Assembly (NCBI RefSeq): GCF_019754945.1
Contig: NZ_JAEUWU010000006.1
Span: 1-64,000, forward strand
Direction: 5' to 3'
Length of the DNA: 64,000 nucleotides
From: Corynebacterium pseudokroppenstedtii
GTDB taxonomy: Bacteria > Actinomycetota > Actinomycetes > Mycobacteriales > Mycobacteriaceae
In this document: positions 26,060-36,300 of the stretch, one piece after another
How positions within the stretch are numbered: the first letter of the stretch is position 1
Layout of the letters: each line of letters begins with the position of its first letter
Notes under the pieces: generated by a model
What the model was told of the DNA's origin: nothing
Database searches by the model: none
What the model saw: only the letters and a program-made list of their open reading frames with translations
Program-made: the position numbers and the translations under genes

Positions 26060-27337
26060 ATGGAGTATAAGTACACTGACCGCGATTCGTACGGCGAATT
26101 CTCACCGTCAACTCTCATTGACCGGCTGGAGTCAGCCGGTGTCCTTCCCCATGAGCTCGCGAATGTTTTCACCCAGGCGTCCAACGCTGTGCTGAACGTG
26201 TCGGATGATGCCCGCTCCAACGTCGAGCAGGCGCTAAGCACGTTGGCGAATGAGGCCGAAAGCGGCCAAAAGGTGAAAGACACGTTGAGGGCAAACCTTG
26301 AAACAGCGCTGGAAGAACCCGATCCGCTTAAGAAGGTGGCGGATTTCAAGACGGCCGCGGACGAACTGGTTGACGGTCTTGAGAACCAGCTTAAGGATCT
26401 GGGCCTCGGCGACGTGTCTTCTCTTGATGATGTCCGGTCATCTGTAAGGGATTTTGCTGAAGCACTCGACACGCTCAATGCTTCAGCACCAATCGCAAAG
26501 ATTGTTGAGAACCTTCCCGGCGGCGCTCTCCCCGGTCACGTTCTTGAGGCCCTGGCTGGGCTGCGTCAAGATGAGCTGGACGACATTCGTAAGCATGTCG
26601 ACGCGATCACTGACCGGGGCGCCCGAGTCATCGCTGACCTGGCTTCCATTGGTGCCGATGAGGCCGTCCGCCATGCCGCCCGCGCTAATAAGACGCTGAC
26701 TCCCCTGCTGGCTATTGCGCTAGCTATCGGTGCCGTTGTCGGCCAAGGCGCCGAAGCGGTCAAAGCTATCGCAGATGTGGGCGCTGCACTCAAAGCGGCT
26801 ATCGTTAAAGGCTTCTTAACTGCAGGCAAGGGGCTTCTTGCCGCTCCAGTCATCGCCCAGGTCAAGTCGGCGAAGGCATTACCATTCGCCGTTGTTGCAC
26901 TCCAGATGTTCAACCACCACGAAATCCGGATGGCCCTGCTCAATGTCTTCAACGACTTGATCATTAACACTGTCACCGCATTCAACACCTCGGTGGTGGT
27001 CAAAGCTATCCGCGCCGCTGTGGATATGCTGGTCTTGTCCACCCCGATCCGTATCGCGGTTCGCGGCAACAACATCATGTTGATCCTGAATGCTCTCAAT
27101 ATTGGCCGCATCCTGTTCAACATTTTCTTGCTGACACGTATCCCCCAGATCGGTCATCTGCCGATCCGCGGATTGGGCCTGCGTGGCGTGGAAACCCTGT
27201 TTGCGGGCGCCTACACCACATGGCGCCTACTCAAAACGATCCTCACCCCGCTGGCTTTCAAGCCGGGTGTGCTTCTGGGCGACGCTGTGGCCTTGGCCCT
27301 CGTCGCCTACCTTGTTGTCGGCGCTCTCACTGTTTAA
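26060..27337 (+). CDS. Helical protein with C-terminal membrane region, tail module
   Basis: 425 residues in two parts. Residues 1-210 are soluble and helical with charged heptads (DDARSNVEQALSTLANEAESGQ). From about 213 the chain is mostly hydrophobic with several probable membrane segments (PLLAIALAIGAVVGQGAEA; VVVKAIRAAVDMLVL; the last 20 residues DAVALALVAYLVVGALTV). This is odd for a structural-operon protein. It forms a coupled pair with the helical gene before it and ends before a terminator. It may be a membrane partner of the giant protein downstream. Confidence 0.7.
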   Translation: MEYKYTDRDSYGEFSPSTLIDRLESAGVLPHELANVFTQASNAVLNVSDDARSNVEQALSTLANEAESGQKVKDTLRANLETALEEPDPLKKVADFKTAADELVDGLENQLKDLGLGDVSSLDDVRSSVRDFAEALDTLNASAPIAKIVENLPGGALPGHVLEALAGLRQDELDDIRKHVDAITDRGARVIADLASIGADEAVRHAARANKTLTPLLAIALAIGAVVGQGAEAVKAIADVGAALKAAIVKGFLTAGKGLLAAPVIAQVKSAKALPFAVVALQMFNHHEIRMALLNVFNDLIINTVTAFNTSVVVKAIRAAVDMLVLSTPIRIAVRGNNIMLILNALNIGRILFNIFLLTRIPQIGHLPIRGLGLRGVETLFAGAYTTWRLLKTILTPLAFKPGVLLGDAVALALVAYLVVGALTV

Positions 27338-27353
27338 TTGTGAGTCTGCCCTC

Positions 27354-27389
27354 GGGGGCCAGGGTACATGCCCTCGCCCCCTTCTTTTT
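27354..27389 (+). terminator. Terminator before the giant tail-membrane gene
   Basis: An imperfect stem GGGGGC-c-AGGG / CCCT-c-GCCCCC with a 6-base loop is followed by TTCTTTTT. A terminator in the middle of a tail operon is unusual. Followed by its own promoter candidate, it lets the giant gene be expressed separately. Confidence 0.75.
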
Positions 27390-27390
27390 A

Positions 27391-27411
27391 TGCCTTATAC
27401 TGGGGATATAG
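27391..27411 (+). promoter_or_regulatory. Promoter candidate of the giant tail-membrane gene
   Basis: TATACT (27396-27401, with TG five bases upstream of the hexamer start region) and TATAGT (27406-27411) are -10-like, 37-27 bp before the ATG at 27438. No clear -35 is visible, and the terminator lies immediately upstream. Confidence 0.4.
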
Positions 27412-27437
27412 TGACGCGTTGCTTTCGGGGGGGAAAC

Positions 27438-30400
27438 ATGCGTAATCGAGGAAATCTTGTTCATGGCGCACCAAACGTGCATGCCGGGGGTGGTGCGTGG
27501 ATTGGGCACGCTGTTTCTAATCCGTTTGCTGTTCCCCTGTCGGCGAGGGAGCCGATTCGTCGACTACCTGGTGTTGGGCTTACCCCGGCCGGCTATGTGT
27601 CAGCCGATGGTGTCAAGGTAGATACATCGCTGGCCTCAGAGGAGACGAAATCCTGGTCGGGGCTATCGATGAATACTGTCTCGTCGCCGGATGGGGTTAC
27701 GTTGTCAGTATCTTTCATGGAGCTGGGCAATTCCGCAGTGATGAGACTCACGCACGCCGATGGGGCAGTCAAAGAGCTATTCGATTCGTCTCGTGTTCGT
27801 GTTGAAGAGCGTCTGGATGAGCCCCTTCCTTATCGTTGTTTAAACTTCGATCTCCTGTCAGCAGATGGGCAGCGTACTCGACTGTTCGTTCCCCGCGCGG
27901 TGGTCACCGATATTGATTCGCAATCGTTTAACCGCTCTGAGTTAGCCGCCTGCGTGCTCACCCTGTCATGTACGCCGGATAGTAACGGCGTGTGTTTATA
28001 CAGGTTGGTGGATCGCCAACCTCAGAAGCCAACTCCACGTGACCATGATGGACCAGATTTTGCCTTCGTTGGGCACGTGCGCGAGTGGGTCGAATACATC
28101 ACTGGTGACGGACGACTTGCCAATCTTGGAGCTATCCGGGCGTCACTGTCCACGGCGCTCAGTATTATTTCCCGCATTTCTGAGCGGTCATTGGTCGATA
28201 CCATCGATCAGCTGATTAATCGTGTTGAGCACACGGTCGCGGATATGACCGACTCTGAGCTTCTCCGGCTTATTGCTGATTGGGCTCCGCGTGATCTGAT
28301 CACGGGTGCGAACCTGGATAATTTCAGGGCCGCGTTCGATAACGCCATGTCGTGGCTGCGTAGACGCACAAAGTCTATTGCCCATGCGGTGAAGAAGATT
28401 GCGACTCTCTGGTCGACTGTGGGCATCGGTGGGCTCATCGCAGGTTTGTCGAACGGTGATGTACAAAGGGCGATCGGTGACTTCATAGCGACTATTGGAG
28501 CCAATTGGCAAGAGTGGCTCACGGCTGTGATGGATGGCGATGTTGACCACATTATTGATAATGCGATTGCGTCTGTGAACGTCCCTGCTCTCGGTGACGC
28601 GCTGGCGAATCTTGCGGAGTCTGTGGGCCTGGGCCAGTGGTCGGGCCCGATCCGGGCGTGGGCCGGGTGGCTTGGCCAAGCGTCGGCAGGGTGGGGCACG
28701 GTGGTCGGAGACTGGCTGCGTAGTTTTCTCAACAATCAGAGTGTCTCTGATTTAAACCAGTGGTTGGGTGATGCGTTTCATCGGTGGAATGAGATCGCGG
28801 GCGATTTTGTTAATCGCATGGCATCAGGTGAATTATTGGCGGACTTGGCGCGTACCGGCGGTGATTTGTATCGGGCTGCCCAAAAACTGTGGGATAGCGC
28901 TGCCAGTATTGTCCGCGAGAATTGGGGGGCGTTTAACCCCGCTAATCTGGTTAAGGCGTATAACGCGTTCGTCGGCGCTTTTGATGCAGCACAGTACGGT
29001 GATATTGCTAACCGTTTTCTTACTGACTGGGCTAATCCTCCGGCGTTATCGAATGACTGGGCTTTATTGTCAGCTGCTCTAGCCGGTGACTTTACTCGCG
29101 GATCGGTGGCTGCTCTTGATGCGTTAAATCTCGCCCAGGTGTGGCCACAGCTGACGGCGGCCTGGGATCAGTTTTTACAGGGGGCCAACGCGGCGCTATC
29201 TGAATTGACCGCGCAAGATTGGTTGCTGGCGTCAATCATGTTGCTCGGCCCGCTTATCACGCTGGCAGCTGGTTTTGCGTTAACGATCGCGTTGTTTGTC
29301 TTTGGGCAGCCACTTTTTGCCATACCTGTGGGATTGTCAACGCTGGGCCTGGTTATCGGCATGTGGCTTGTTGTTACCCAGTTTGTCGGTTTCAGCCTCG
29401 GCGGGGCGTTGTTGCCATGGGCCGCGGATCTGATCGTGATTTCCCTCTTGACGGGCCATCCGTTGGCGGCGTTGTTCATTTTTTGGTCTGTGCTTAACGG
29501 GGCACGGTTTATTATTTTGGATTTTCCGTTGCTGGTGATTGCGGGGGCAGCACCGGTCACGATTAAGGCTGCTGTCCTGTTTTTAGCGTCTGCCTGGGTT
29601 ATCGCACACGTAGCAGCATTGGTGGCCGTGACGTTGCTGGTGGTCGTTAAAGCCCGTGTGTTCTTGCGGCTGACTCAACCATTTCGAATGACTGGCCTAG
29701 AGCGGGCCGTGATTGCGGCGACGGTTGCTGTGATCACGTTTGTGATTGTGGCGCTGTTTTCGTCCACAGTGTTGGGGCTTATTGTTCTTCTTGCTGCACG
29801 GAACTTAACGATCACTGGGCGATCTGCTCTGATTAACATTCTTCGAGCTGTCACTATTGGCGGCGTTGTGCTCCCCGTTTTTGCGGCGGGGGTCATGCTG
29901 TCGCTAGTGCGTTTGCTGCGTTTTCAGCTGGCGATGATTCCTCCTGTGTCTATTGCGCTGGTCATTGTTCTTCCTCTTGCCCAGGCTCTGTTTTTCCATC
30001 GGCGTATAACGCGACTTCTCACAGCCTCAGAATTGGGAGCATTGGGGAGTGTCCTAGTGCCCCTGTTGAATTTTATTGTCTCGGTTTTCGGTTTAGCTGT
30101 CACCACTGTGCGGGCACTTATCCCCGCTCTTTTCTCTGGTACGACCGCCCTTATCACAGGCTTGGCGGCTATTCCTGCATCAATTGCTTTTTATGCGTCG
30201 TCGGTGACGTGGGTGCTCTCCCAAATTGCATCTTTTACTCTATTGAGGCGGGATATTAGGCCAGTTGTGCTTGTTATTGGCAGCGTGATGGCTCTATCGG
30301 CTCTCGCTGCGGCGGCGGGGCTGGTTGCTTCTGCCCCACTGTTGGCCCCACCACTGACGGTGATCGTCGTTGGTGGAGCTGTTGCTCTGGGTGTCGTCGG

Positions 30401-32498
30401 CGCTATTATCGCATGTTTTACGGCAGGACAGTTGTCTTTGTTCGTGACAGGTCTCCGTGGAGCGGCACAGCTACTACTGCGACTGGTGGTGGCATCCACC
30501 GTGGTGTCCGGCCTGTTTTTCATGTCGTCTGGGGTACTAGCAGGAATAGGACCGTTTATCTCGGCCCTGATTCTACGAGGTGTACGTGTCGCACGCTCGG
30601 CGGTATCAGTGGGGCTAATCCCTATCGTCGCTAAGATGTACCGCTTGGCTGTCCCCCTTCGGTGGATTATCGATGCCAGTATTGCAGCCGCCGGAGCTGT
30701 GGTGTTTGGGCTTGGGGAACTGGGTGCTCCGCTTCTTCATTGGCCCTTCCGTGGCCCGACCTACCGGTTCTGGGTTCCGCTTATTCTGGGTTTTTGGCTG
30801 GTGGTGTGGAATTATCTGGCCACCGGCTACTACGCTCTATGGCTGACTTACCTAATAGCGTTGTTCTTGTCAGCATATGGCGGCTGGGTCGCCTGGCTTA
30901 TAATGGGTGGAGTCACTACCCCTGCTTCCGCCCCTCAATACGCGTGGGCCACAAACTTCACGATCGCGTGGGGGTTGACCTTAGTTATTTGTCTTGTTGG
31001 GGCGGCATTGCTGATTCCGGGCCGCTGGTTCCGGTATATCGTCACTGCCTTAGCGATCCCCTGGCTATTGCTCGACGCGGTTGGCCTAGACACTGTCACA
31101 ACTATCGCCTCCGCCCTTGCCGGCCTCATCATGGCGCTACGAACAGCTGCTGGTGTGCTCTTTACTCCCCTCCGGGCTGTTCTTGCTGGAATTGCCGCCG
31201 CTAGCCTCGTTGCCGGGGCTCGCCTGCTGGGGTGGGGAGTTGTCATTCTCGCCGCCGATCTCTTCACCCCTATAGCTATTGCTTTAGGCGTGAATCACCG
31301 GTTCCTCATGGCCGCCATCATCACGTTGGCCTGGATCGGCATCCAGCTAGCCACACTCCCCAGGTTTATTGTCGCAGCAGCTCTGTCAGCAATAACCGGG
31401 ATCAGCGGTGCCTTTATCACCGGTCGAGTCTTGCGCATACTCGCTGCCGACATGGCCGCACTCACTGGAGCGATCCCCTGGCTGCGGTCACAGAAACTCG
31501 CCCAAATGGGTGTTGTTTCCCTCGCTGTTATCCCGGTCGTCCTCTTTGTCGGCATCCCGCTTACGATGGTGACTCGGCGATTAACTGCCCCTGTGCGTGT
31601 ACTTATTGCTATTGCTTTCACCGCAACAGTGGCCACCTTCGCTGTGGCCGCCGCCACGATTGTGCCTGGAGTCGGAGGGGCGCTCACAGCTGTTGTTGCC
31701 CTAGCCATTTTCGTCACGGTCCTTGCCCAACACCCAAGAGTTCTTCTCTCCCCACTGGCAGGACTTATCGCTTTATCCGCAGGTCTAGCAGTCGTGGCCG
31801 CCGTACTATTTTATCTTTCTGGCCAGCCAATTCGAGCGGCCCGCCGTGTGACGATCGCGCTGCGGGCACTCATCACCCTACTAGGTGCGCCGATTGTGAT
31901 GTGGGGGCTGCTGATTGTCGCTGCAGCCGGGGTGATTATTGCAGTCGCGTCGGTTATCAGCACAGGGCGCGTGGTGGATGTGCTGGTGTCTTTAGCGGTG
32001 TTGTCTGTTGTCGTGTCCGTAATGGGGCTAGTTGTTGTCACACTGCTTTTGACGGTTTTTAACCGTGCCAGTGGCCTGACTATTGCGGGAATAGTTACCG
32101 TGACAGTGCTGACGGTGGTGGGGCTTATTATCGTGTTCAGCCTAATCCCGCTTTATGTTCGAATAGTGAACACTATATCGTTCCCGCTGGTTGGCATCCC
32201 GATGGATATTTTCAATATTCTGACTCGGAATTCCCTGTTGGGAAGAATCTCGCGCCTGTGGGTTCTGGTTCATGTGCTGGCTATCGGTACAATATCTCTC
32301 GGTCTTGTGGCCTTGGTCGTGGTGTTGGGCATCGCCGGAACGATCACAGGGTTTGCTTCCACGGCTGGTATCGCCACGGTCATCGTGCTGGTCTACCTCT
32401 ACGTTTTTATCCCCATCGTTGCTGTCATTATTTTCGTGGCGGCATCCGCTGCGGTTGCGTATGGATGGTGGTGGTGGGTGACCTTCGGCCCGAAGTAG
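27438..32498 (+). CDS. Giant fusion: major-tail-like domain + about 1,090-residue polytopic membrane region
   Basis: 1,686 residues; the ATG at 27438 follows CGGGGGGGAAAC. Residues 1-200 repeat the features of the major tail protein in the same order: GAPNVHAGGGAWIGHA, PAGYVSADGV, RTRLFVPRAVVTDIDSQSFNRSE. Residues about 210-590 are helical, with many Trp and Asp (WSTVGIGGLIAGLSNGDVQ; WLGDAFHRWNEIAG). From about 595 to the end the chain is almost continuously hydrophobic, room for some 35-40 membrane segments, with Arg/Lys between them. It stands before the tail chaperones, with its own terminator and promoter. I know no such family. A role in DNA passage through the envelope or in virion-borne membrane attachment is my inference. 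Confidence 0.85.
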   Translation: MRNRGNLVHGAPNVHAGGGAWIGHAVSNPFAVPLSAREPIRRLPGVGLTPAGYVSADGVKVDTSLASEETKSWSGLSMNTVSSPDGVTLSVSFMELGNSAVMRLTHADGAVKELFDSSRVRVEERLDEPLPYRCLNFDLLSADGQRTRLFVPRAVVTDIDSQSFNRSELAACVLTLSCTPDSNGVCLYRLVDRQPQKPTPRDHDGPDFAFVGHVREWVEYITGDGRLANLGAIRASLSTALSIISRISERSLVDTIDQLINRVEHTVADMTDSELLRLIADWAPRDLITGANLDNFRAAFDNAMSWLRRRTKSIAHAVKKIATLWSTVGIGGLIAGLSNGDVQRAIGDFIATIGANWQEWLTAVMDGDVDHIIDNAIASVNVPALGDALANLAESVGLGQWSGPIRAWAGWLGQASAGWGTVVGDWLRSFLNNQSVSDLNQWLGDAFHRWNEIAGDFVNRMASGELLADLARTGGDLYRAAQKLWDSAASIVRENWGAFNPANLVKAYNAFVGAFDAAQYGDIANRFLTDWANPPALSNDWALLSAALAGDFTRGSVAALDALNLAQVWPQLTAAWDQFLQGANAALSELTAQDWLLASIMLLGPLITLAAGFALTIALFVFGQPLFAIPVGLSTLGLVIGMWLVVTQFVGFSLGGALLPWAADLIVISLLTGHPLAALFIFWSVLNGARFIILDFPLLVIAGAAPVTIKAAVLFLASAWVIAHVAALVAVTLLVVVKARVFLRLTQPFRMTGLERAVIAATVAVITFVIVALFSSTVLGLIVLLAARNLTITGRSALINILRAVTIGGVVLPVFAAGVMLSLVRLLRFQLAMIPPVSIALVIVLPLAQALFFHRRITRLLTASELGALGSVLVPLLNFIVSVFGLAVTTVRALIPALFSGTTALITGLAAIPASIAFYASSVTWVLSQIASFTLLRRDIRPVVLVIGSVMALSALAAAAGLVASAPLLAPPLTVIVVGGAVALGVVGAIIACFTAGQLSLFVTGLRGAAQLLLRLVVASTVVSGLFFMSSGVLAGIGPFISALILRGVRVARSAVSVGLIPIVAKMYRLAVPLRWIIDASIAAAGAVVFGLGELGAPLLHWPFRGPTYRFWVPLILGFWLVVWNYLATGYYALWLTYLIALFLSAYGGWVAWLIMGGVTTPASAPQYAWATNFTIAWGLTLVICLVGAALLIPGRWFRYIVTALAIPWLLLDAVGLDTVTTIASALAGLIMALRTAAGVLFTPLRAVLAGIAAASLVAGARLLGWGVVILAADLFTPIAIALGVNHRFLMAAIITLAWIGIQLATLPRFIVAAALSAITGISGAFITGRVLRILAADMAALTGAIPWLRSQKLAQMGVVSLAVIPVVLFVGIPLTMVTRRLTAPVRVLIAIAFTATVATFAVAAATIVPGVGGALTAVVALAIFVTVLAQHPRVLLSPLAGLIALSAGLAVVAAVLFYLSGQPIRAARRVTIALRALITLLGAPIVMWGLLIVAAAGVIIAVASVISTGRVVDVLVSLAVLSVVVSVMGLVVVTLLLTVFNRASGLTIAGIVTVTVLTVVGLIIVFSLIPLYVRIVNTISFPLVGIPMDIFNILTRNSLLGRISRLWVLVHVLAIGTISLGLVALVVVLGIAGTITGFASTAGIATVIVLVYLYVFIPIVAVIIFVAASAAVAYGWWWWVTFGPK

Positions 32499-32500
32499 TC

Positions 32501-32521
32501 GAACGTATGTACTGCTATGAT
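32501..32521 (+). promoter_or_regulatory. Promoter candidate before the tail chaperone genes
   Basis: GAACGTATGT (same ten bases as before the scaffold gene) followed by an extended -10 TGCTATGAT (TATGAT 32516-32521). It lies 98 bp before the chaperone gene; the rest of the gap holds no gene. Confidence 0.5.
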
Positions 32522-32618
32522 ATCTGTAGACCTAATGGCGTTTCATCAGGAAACTACCTGTATCTGCCTGTTAGGTAAAAGATAGAACTCGCATTCGACA
32601 TAGGGGGGAAGGTCGCAT

Positions 32619-32912
32619 ATGGCCGCCAAGAAGACAACGAAAAAGTCAGACCAGGCTCACGATGACTGGTTTGATTACACCACCCACAGCGGAGAATCGA
32701 TCAGCCTGCCACCCATCGGCTCGGTCATTACCGCTGGGGATCGTCGCCGGGCGAAACGCGATGGTGTGGACGATGAAGAGTTTTCATGGATCATGCTGGA
32801 ACGGGCAGCTGACAAGGCTGCCGAGGGAACTCTGGACATTATTGACGCCATGCAGATGGACGAGTTCAACACGTTTATGAAGGCGTGGAGTGACGGGGGC
32901 GACAAAAGCTAG
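32619..32912 (+). CDS. Tail assembly chaperone, short form (gpG-like)
   Basis: 97 residues, small, charged and acidic at the end (RRAKRDGVDDEEFSWIMLERAADK; MDEFNTFMKAWSDGGDKS). It precedes a second overlapping ORF and the tape measure gene, the hallmark of the G/GT pair. The last codons contain GGGGGCGA, the site for making the longer form. AGGGGGGAAGG precedes the ATG. Confidence 0.82.
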   Translation: MAAKKTTKKSDQAHDDWFDYTTHSGESISLPPIGSVITAGDRRRAKRDGVDDEEFSWIMLERAADKAAEGTLDIIDAMQMDEFNTFMKAWSDGGDKS

Positions 32913-33333
32913 CCTGTCAGAGATTATTTCCCTGATCGACGCTATGGATAGGGACCCGAATTTTTCTATGGCAGTCGAGCGGGAATTGATCGAAGTCGGC
33001 GTGCGATGGCGGTGGGTCAATGATGGTAGTGACCGGCTGTCGTGGGATGACGTGATCGCTTTGATCGCTACTGCGGGCCCTGATTCGGCTATCGTGCGTG
33101 ATGCTCGCAAGGATGAGTGGGAGTGGGATTTAACCAACCAGTTGCTTGCGTTTATTGCGGATCAGCTGAAGATGAGCGCCTGGGATGGTAAGGGTGCACG
33201 GCCGGAACCGATTCCTCGACCTGGGGTGGATGGTAAGGAAATGGAGACGGCTGGTGTGAAACCGGAGGGCTTGTCGAAAGCTGAGATGGACGAGTGGCTG
33301 GGCGATGATTGGTCTGGCGTTAACGGGGGCTAA
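32890..33333 (+). CDS. Tail assembly chaperone, frameshifted extension (gpT-like)
   Basis: A frame open from 32890 to 33333, most likely translated only as the C-terminal part of a G-T fusion of 239 residues (32619 to 33333 with a -2 shift at about 32900). It encodes helices (ASLSEIISLIDAMDRDP; SMAVERELIEVGVRWRWV) and an acidic end (EMDEWLGDDWSGVNGG). A GTG at 32890 has no ribosome-binding site, which supports frameshifting over independent start. It ends 2 bp before the tape measure gene. Confidence 0.75.
   Translation: MTGATKASLSEIISLIDAMDRDPNFSMAVERELIEVGVRWRWVNDGSDRLSWDDVIALIATAGPDSAIVRDARKDEWEWDLTNQLLAFIADQLKMSAWDGKGARPEPIPRPGVDGKEMETAGVKPEGLSKAEMDEWLGDDWSGVNGG
32895..32902 (+). promoter_or_regulatory. 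-2 ribosomal frameshift site GGGGGCGA
   Basis: Read in the first frame as GGG GGC GA(C). A -2 slip after GGC resumes at GCG (32899) in the frame of the second ORF, which then runs to 33333. The same octamer is the known -2 site of phage Mu's tail chaperone pair, while lambda uses -1. The second frame here is exactly the one a -2 shift reaches. Confidence 0.75.
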
Positions 33334-33335
33334 AA

Positions 33336-36300
33336 ATGGCGGCGAACTTTGATGTTGGCACCGGGTGGGTGAGCATTGTCCCGAAGATGGGCAATTTCTC
33401 CCAGGTTCGTAAACAATTGGATAAGGCAATAGTTGCTCCGTCCCAATCGTGGGGCGAGCAGATGGGTAACAAGATCACCTCTGGCTTGAAGAAGACGGTG
33501 AAAGTCGGGGCGATTGCTGTTACCGCTGCCGCCGGTGTGAGTGCTGGTAAAGCATTCTCTGATGGGTTCAACCGTTTAGCGTCGACTGATCGGGCCGAGA
33601 AAGCTCTTGAGGGTTTGGGCTATAAGGGTAATGAGATTACCCAGATCATGGGAAACGTTAATAAGTCTATTGAGGGCACGTCGTTTCTCATGGGTGATAC
33701 TGCTCAGGTTGCGTCGGTGATGTTGGGCTCGGGTATTAAACCGGGTCAGGAGCTTCAAGACACGCTGAGTCATGTTGCTGATGCTGCCGCGCATTCGAAT
33801 ACGTCGATTAGTGAGATGGGGTCGATCTGGTCGAAGGTTGCTGCTCGTGGGCATGTCGACGGTGAGGTGATGGCCCAGCTCATGGACCGTGGTATCGGTC
33901 TGCAGGATCAGCTCGCCAAGCAGATGGGCGTGTCCAAAGATGCGGTGGCGGATATGGTCAGCTCTGGGAAGGTGTCGTTTGCTGATTTCTCCCAGGCTAT
34001 GGATTCCATGTTCCATGGGGCGGCGCAGAAGCAGCGCGAAACGTTCCAGGGGTCTATGGAATATATGAAGGCTATGGCCTCCCACGTCACCGCTGAGATC
34101 ATTCAACCGTTATATAACGGGATGATCCCGGTGTTTAACGCCATTTCTGATGGTTTCGCGGGTCTTGAAGGCAAGCTTGGCCCGATTGCGCAGCAGATTA
34201 GTAATGCGATAGCCCCGGTCTTTGAGCATTTGGCTAACGATGTTATCCCCGCAGTGTTTTCCGCAATAGATAGTATCAATGTTGATACTGTCATGGGGGC
34301 TTTTGGGCCGCTCAAGGAGGGGCTAGCCCAAATGGGCCCCTTGTTAGAGCAGCTTGCTCAGGCCGCTATCCGTGTGGTGGCCGCCTTGGCCCCGGCGATT
34401 CCACCACTGGCAGCTGTACTCGTGGCCATTGTGAATGGGACACTGCCTGCGCTAACCGCACTATTGAATGCGCTGGTCCCGATCATTACTTCGGTGATTG
34501 TTCCCGCGATTACCGCGTTAAGTAACGAGTTGGCTAAACACCCACAGTTAGCGGCGGCGGCTGCTAACGGTTTTATGCTCTGGGCTGAAGCATTCGTCCC
34601 ATTGAATAGGGGTTTTAAGGCTGTTAAGGCGGGGGCCGGCATTATGGAAGCGTTCGGGCCCCGCATAGGAATAATTGTGAAGTCCCTGTTCAATATCGGA
34701 AATGCGCTCAAGAGCGTTATCGGTGTCGGGCGCATCATTTTTACTGGCCTGAGGACACTGCCTGCGCTGATGAGCGCGATTTTCAGCACTAACCCTGTTG
34801 GTGTCATCATGACCGCCATCGGGCTTCTCATCACCGGCATCACCTTGTTTTTGACGAAAACTCAAGCTGGTCAAGCGATCTTGGCGTCAGTGGGTAGCGC
34901 TTTGCAAGCCTTCTGGGAATGGCTGCAGCCAGTCTTTGAGTCAATCGGCACGTGGTTGTCGACAGCATGGTCGGCTATTTCCTCGTTCTTCTCTCAGGCT
35001 GCGAGCGTGATCGGCACTATCGTGCCGTATGTTGTGTCGGTGCTTCTAACGCCGATAATGATTCAGGTGGAAATAGCGAAGGCCGCTATTCTTCTGGCGT
35101 TCAACTTGATTAAAGCCGGATGGGATTTGCTGGTCACCGGAATGGTCGCATTGTGGGAGTCGGTTTTGCACCCCATGTGGGACTTCATGGGCATGGTTGT
35201 GAGCACCCTGTGGTCGGCGGTACTCCAACCAATTTTCTCTCTGATCGGTGCGGCGTGGAACATGCTACTCAGCGGCATGGCGGCTGTCTGGAATGGTGTT
35301 CTACAGCCTGCCTGGAACCTTATGGGGGCGGTGCTACAGGGCCTGTGGAATGGTATCTTGCAGCCAATATTCACCGCGATTGGTGCCGTCTGGTCTGCTG
35401 TCGTCAATGGGATTAAAGCAGTCATTGATAATGTTTTGATTCCCGCCTGGCGCGGAATGTCCGATTTTATCTCGATGATTGTGGATAGGTTTGTGAAACC
35501 GGCGTTCGACAGGATGAGCGACGGGGTTCGGACTGTTCAGCATTGGTTCGAGGTTGCGGCTGATGGTATCAAGCATGCGTGGACGTCGGTGTGGGACACT
35601 ATTCGTGATATTGCAAAGAAGATTGCTGGTGTTGCCTACAATAACGCGATTCTGCCTGCCTGGAATGCGATTGCGAATGTTACGGGTGTGCAGAAACTCG
35701 ATCGTGTGAATTTCGCTACGGGTGGTGTGATGCCCGGCTATACGCCTGGCCGTGATGTGCATACGTTCTTCTCCCCCACCGCCGGGGTGCTTAACTTGTC
35801 TGGCGGTGAGGCGGTGATGCGGCCGGAGTGGACTCGTGCTGTGGGTGGGCCTGCTGCTGTGGCGCGGATGAATGCGCTGGCGCGGTCTGGTCGTGGTAGT
35901 GGCTTATCGGTGGGGTTTGCTGATGGTGGTGTTATTGGTGGTATTAAGCATGCTGCGGGTAAGGCCTGGGAGGTCACCGATGATGTGTTGGATAAGGCGA
36001 TGGAGCTTGGTAGTGATTTCGCTAATGCGGCTAAGCGGTTGTTCTTCGGCAAGATTGATGCGGTGAAGGGCCGTCTGGGTATTGGTCGTGGTACTAGCTT
36101 GGCTAAGTCGGTGGCGCCGGCATATCTGACTAAGGGTGCTGATAATGCGTGGAATTGGCTAAAGGAAAAGGTCTCAGAGGTTGCTAAGAAAGTGAAAGAG
36201 AGGTTGAGCGTCGGCGGCAACGTTGAGATGTATCGCGGGCTTGTCGAACGGCTTCTTCGTGAAAAAGGGCAGCCTGTTTCCCTTGTTAATAGTGTTTTGC

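Noticed and set aside
27183-27437. Upstream in-frame extension of the giant protein by 85 codons.
   Set aside because: It overlaps the end of the preceding gene and the terminator; the ATG at 27438 has an excellent ribosome-binding site and aligns with the major tail protein start.
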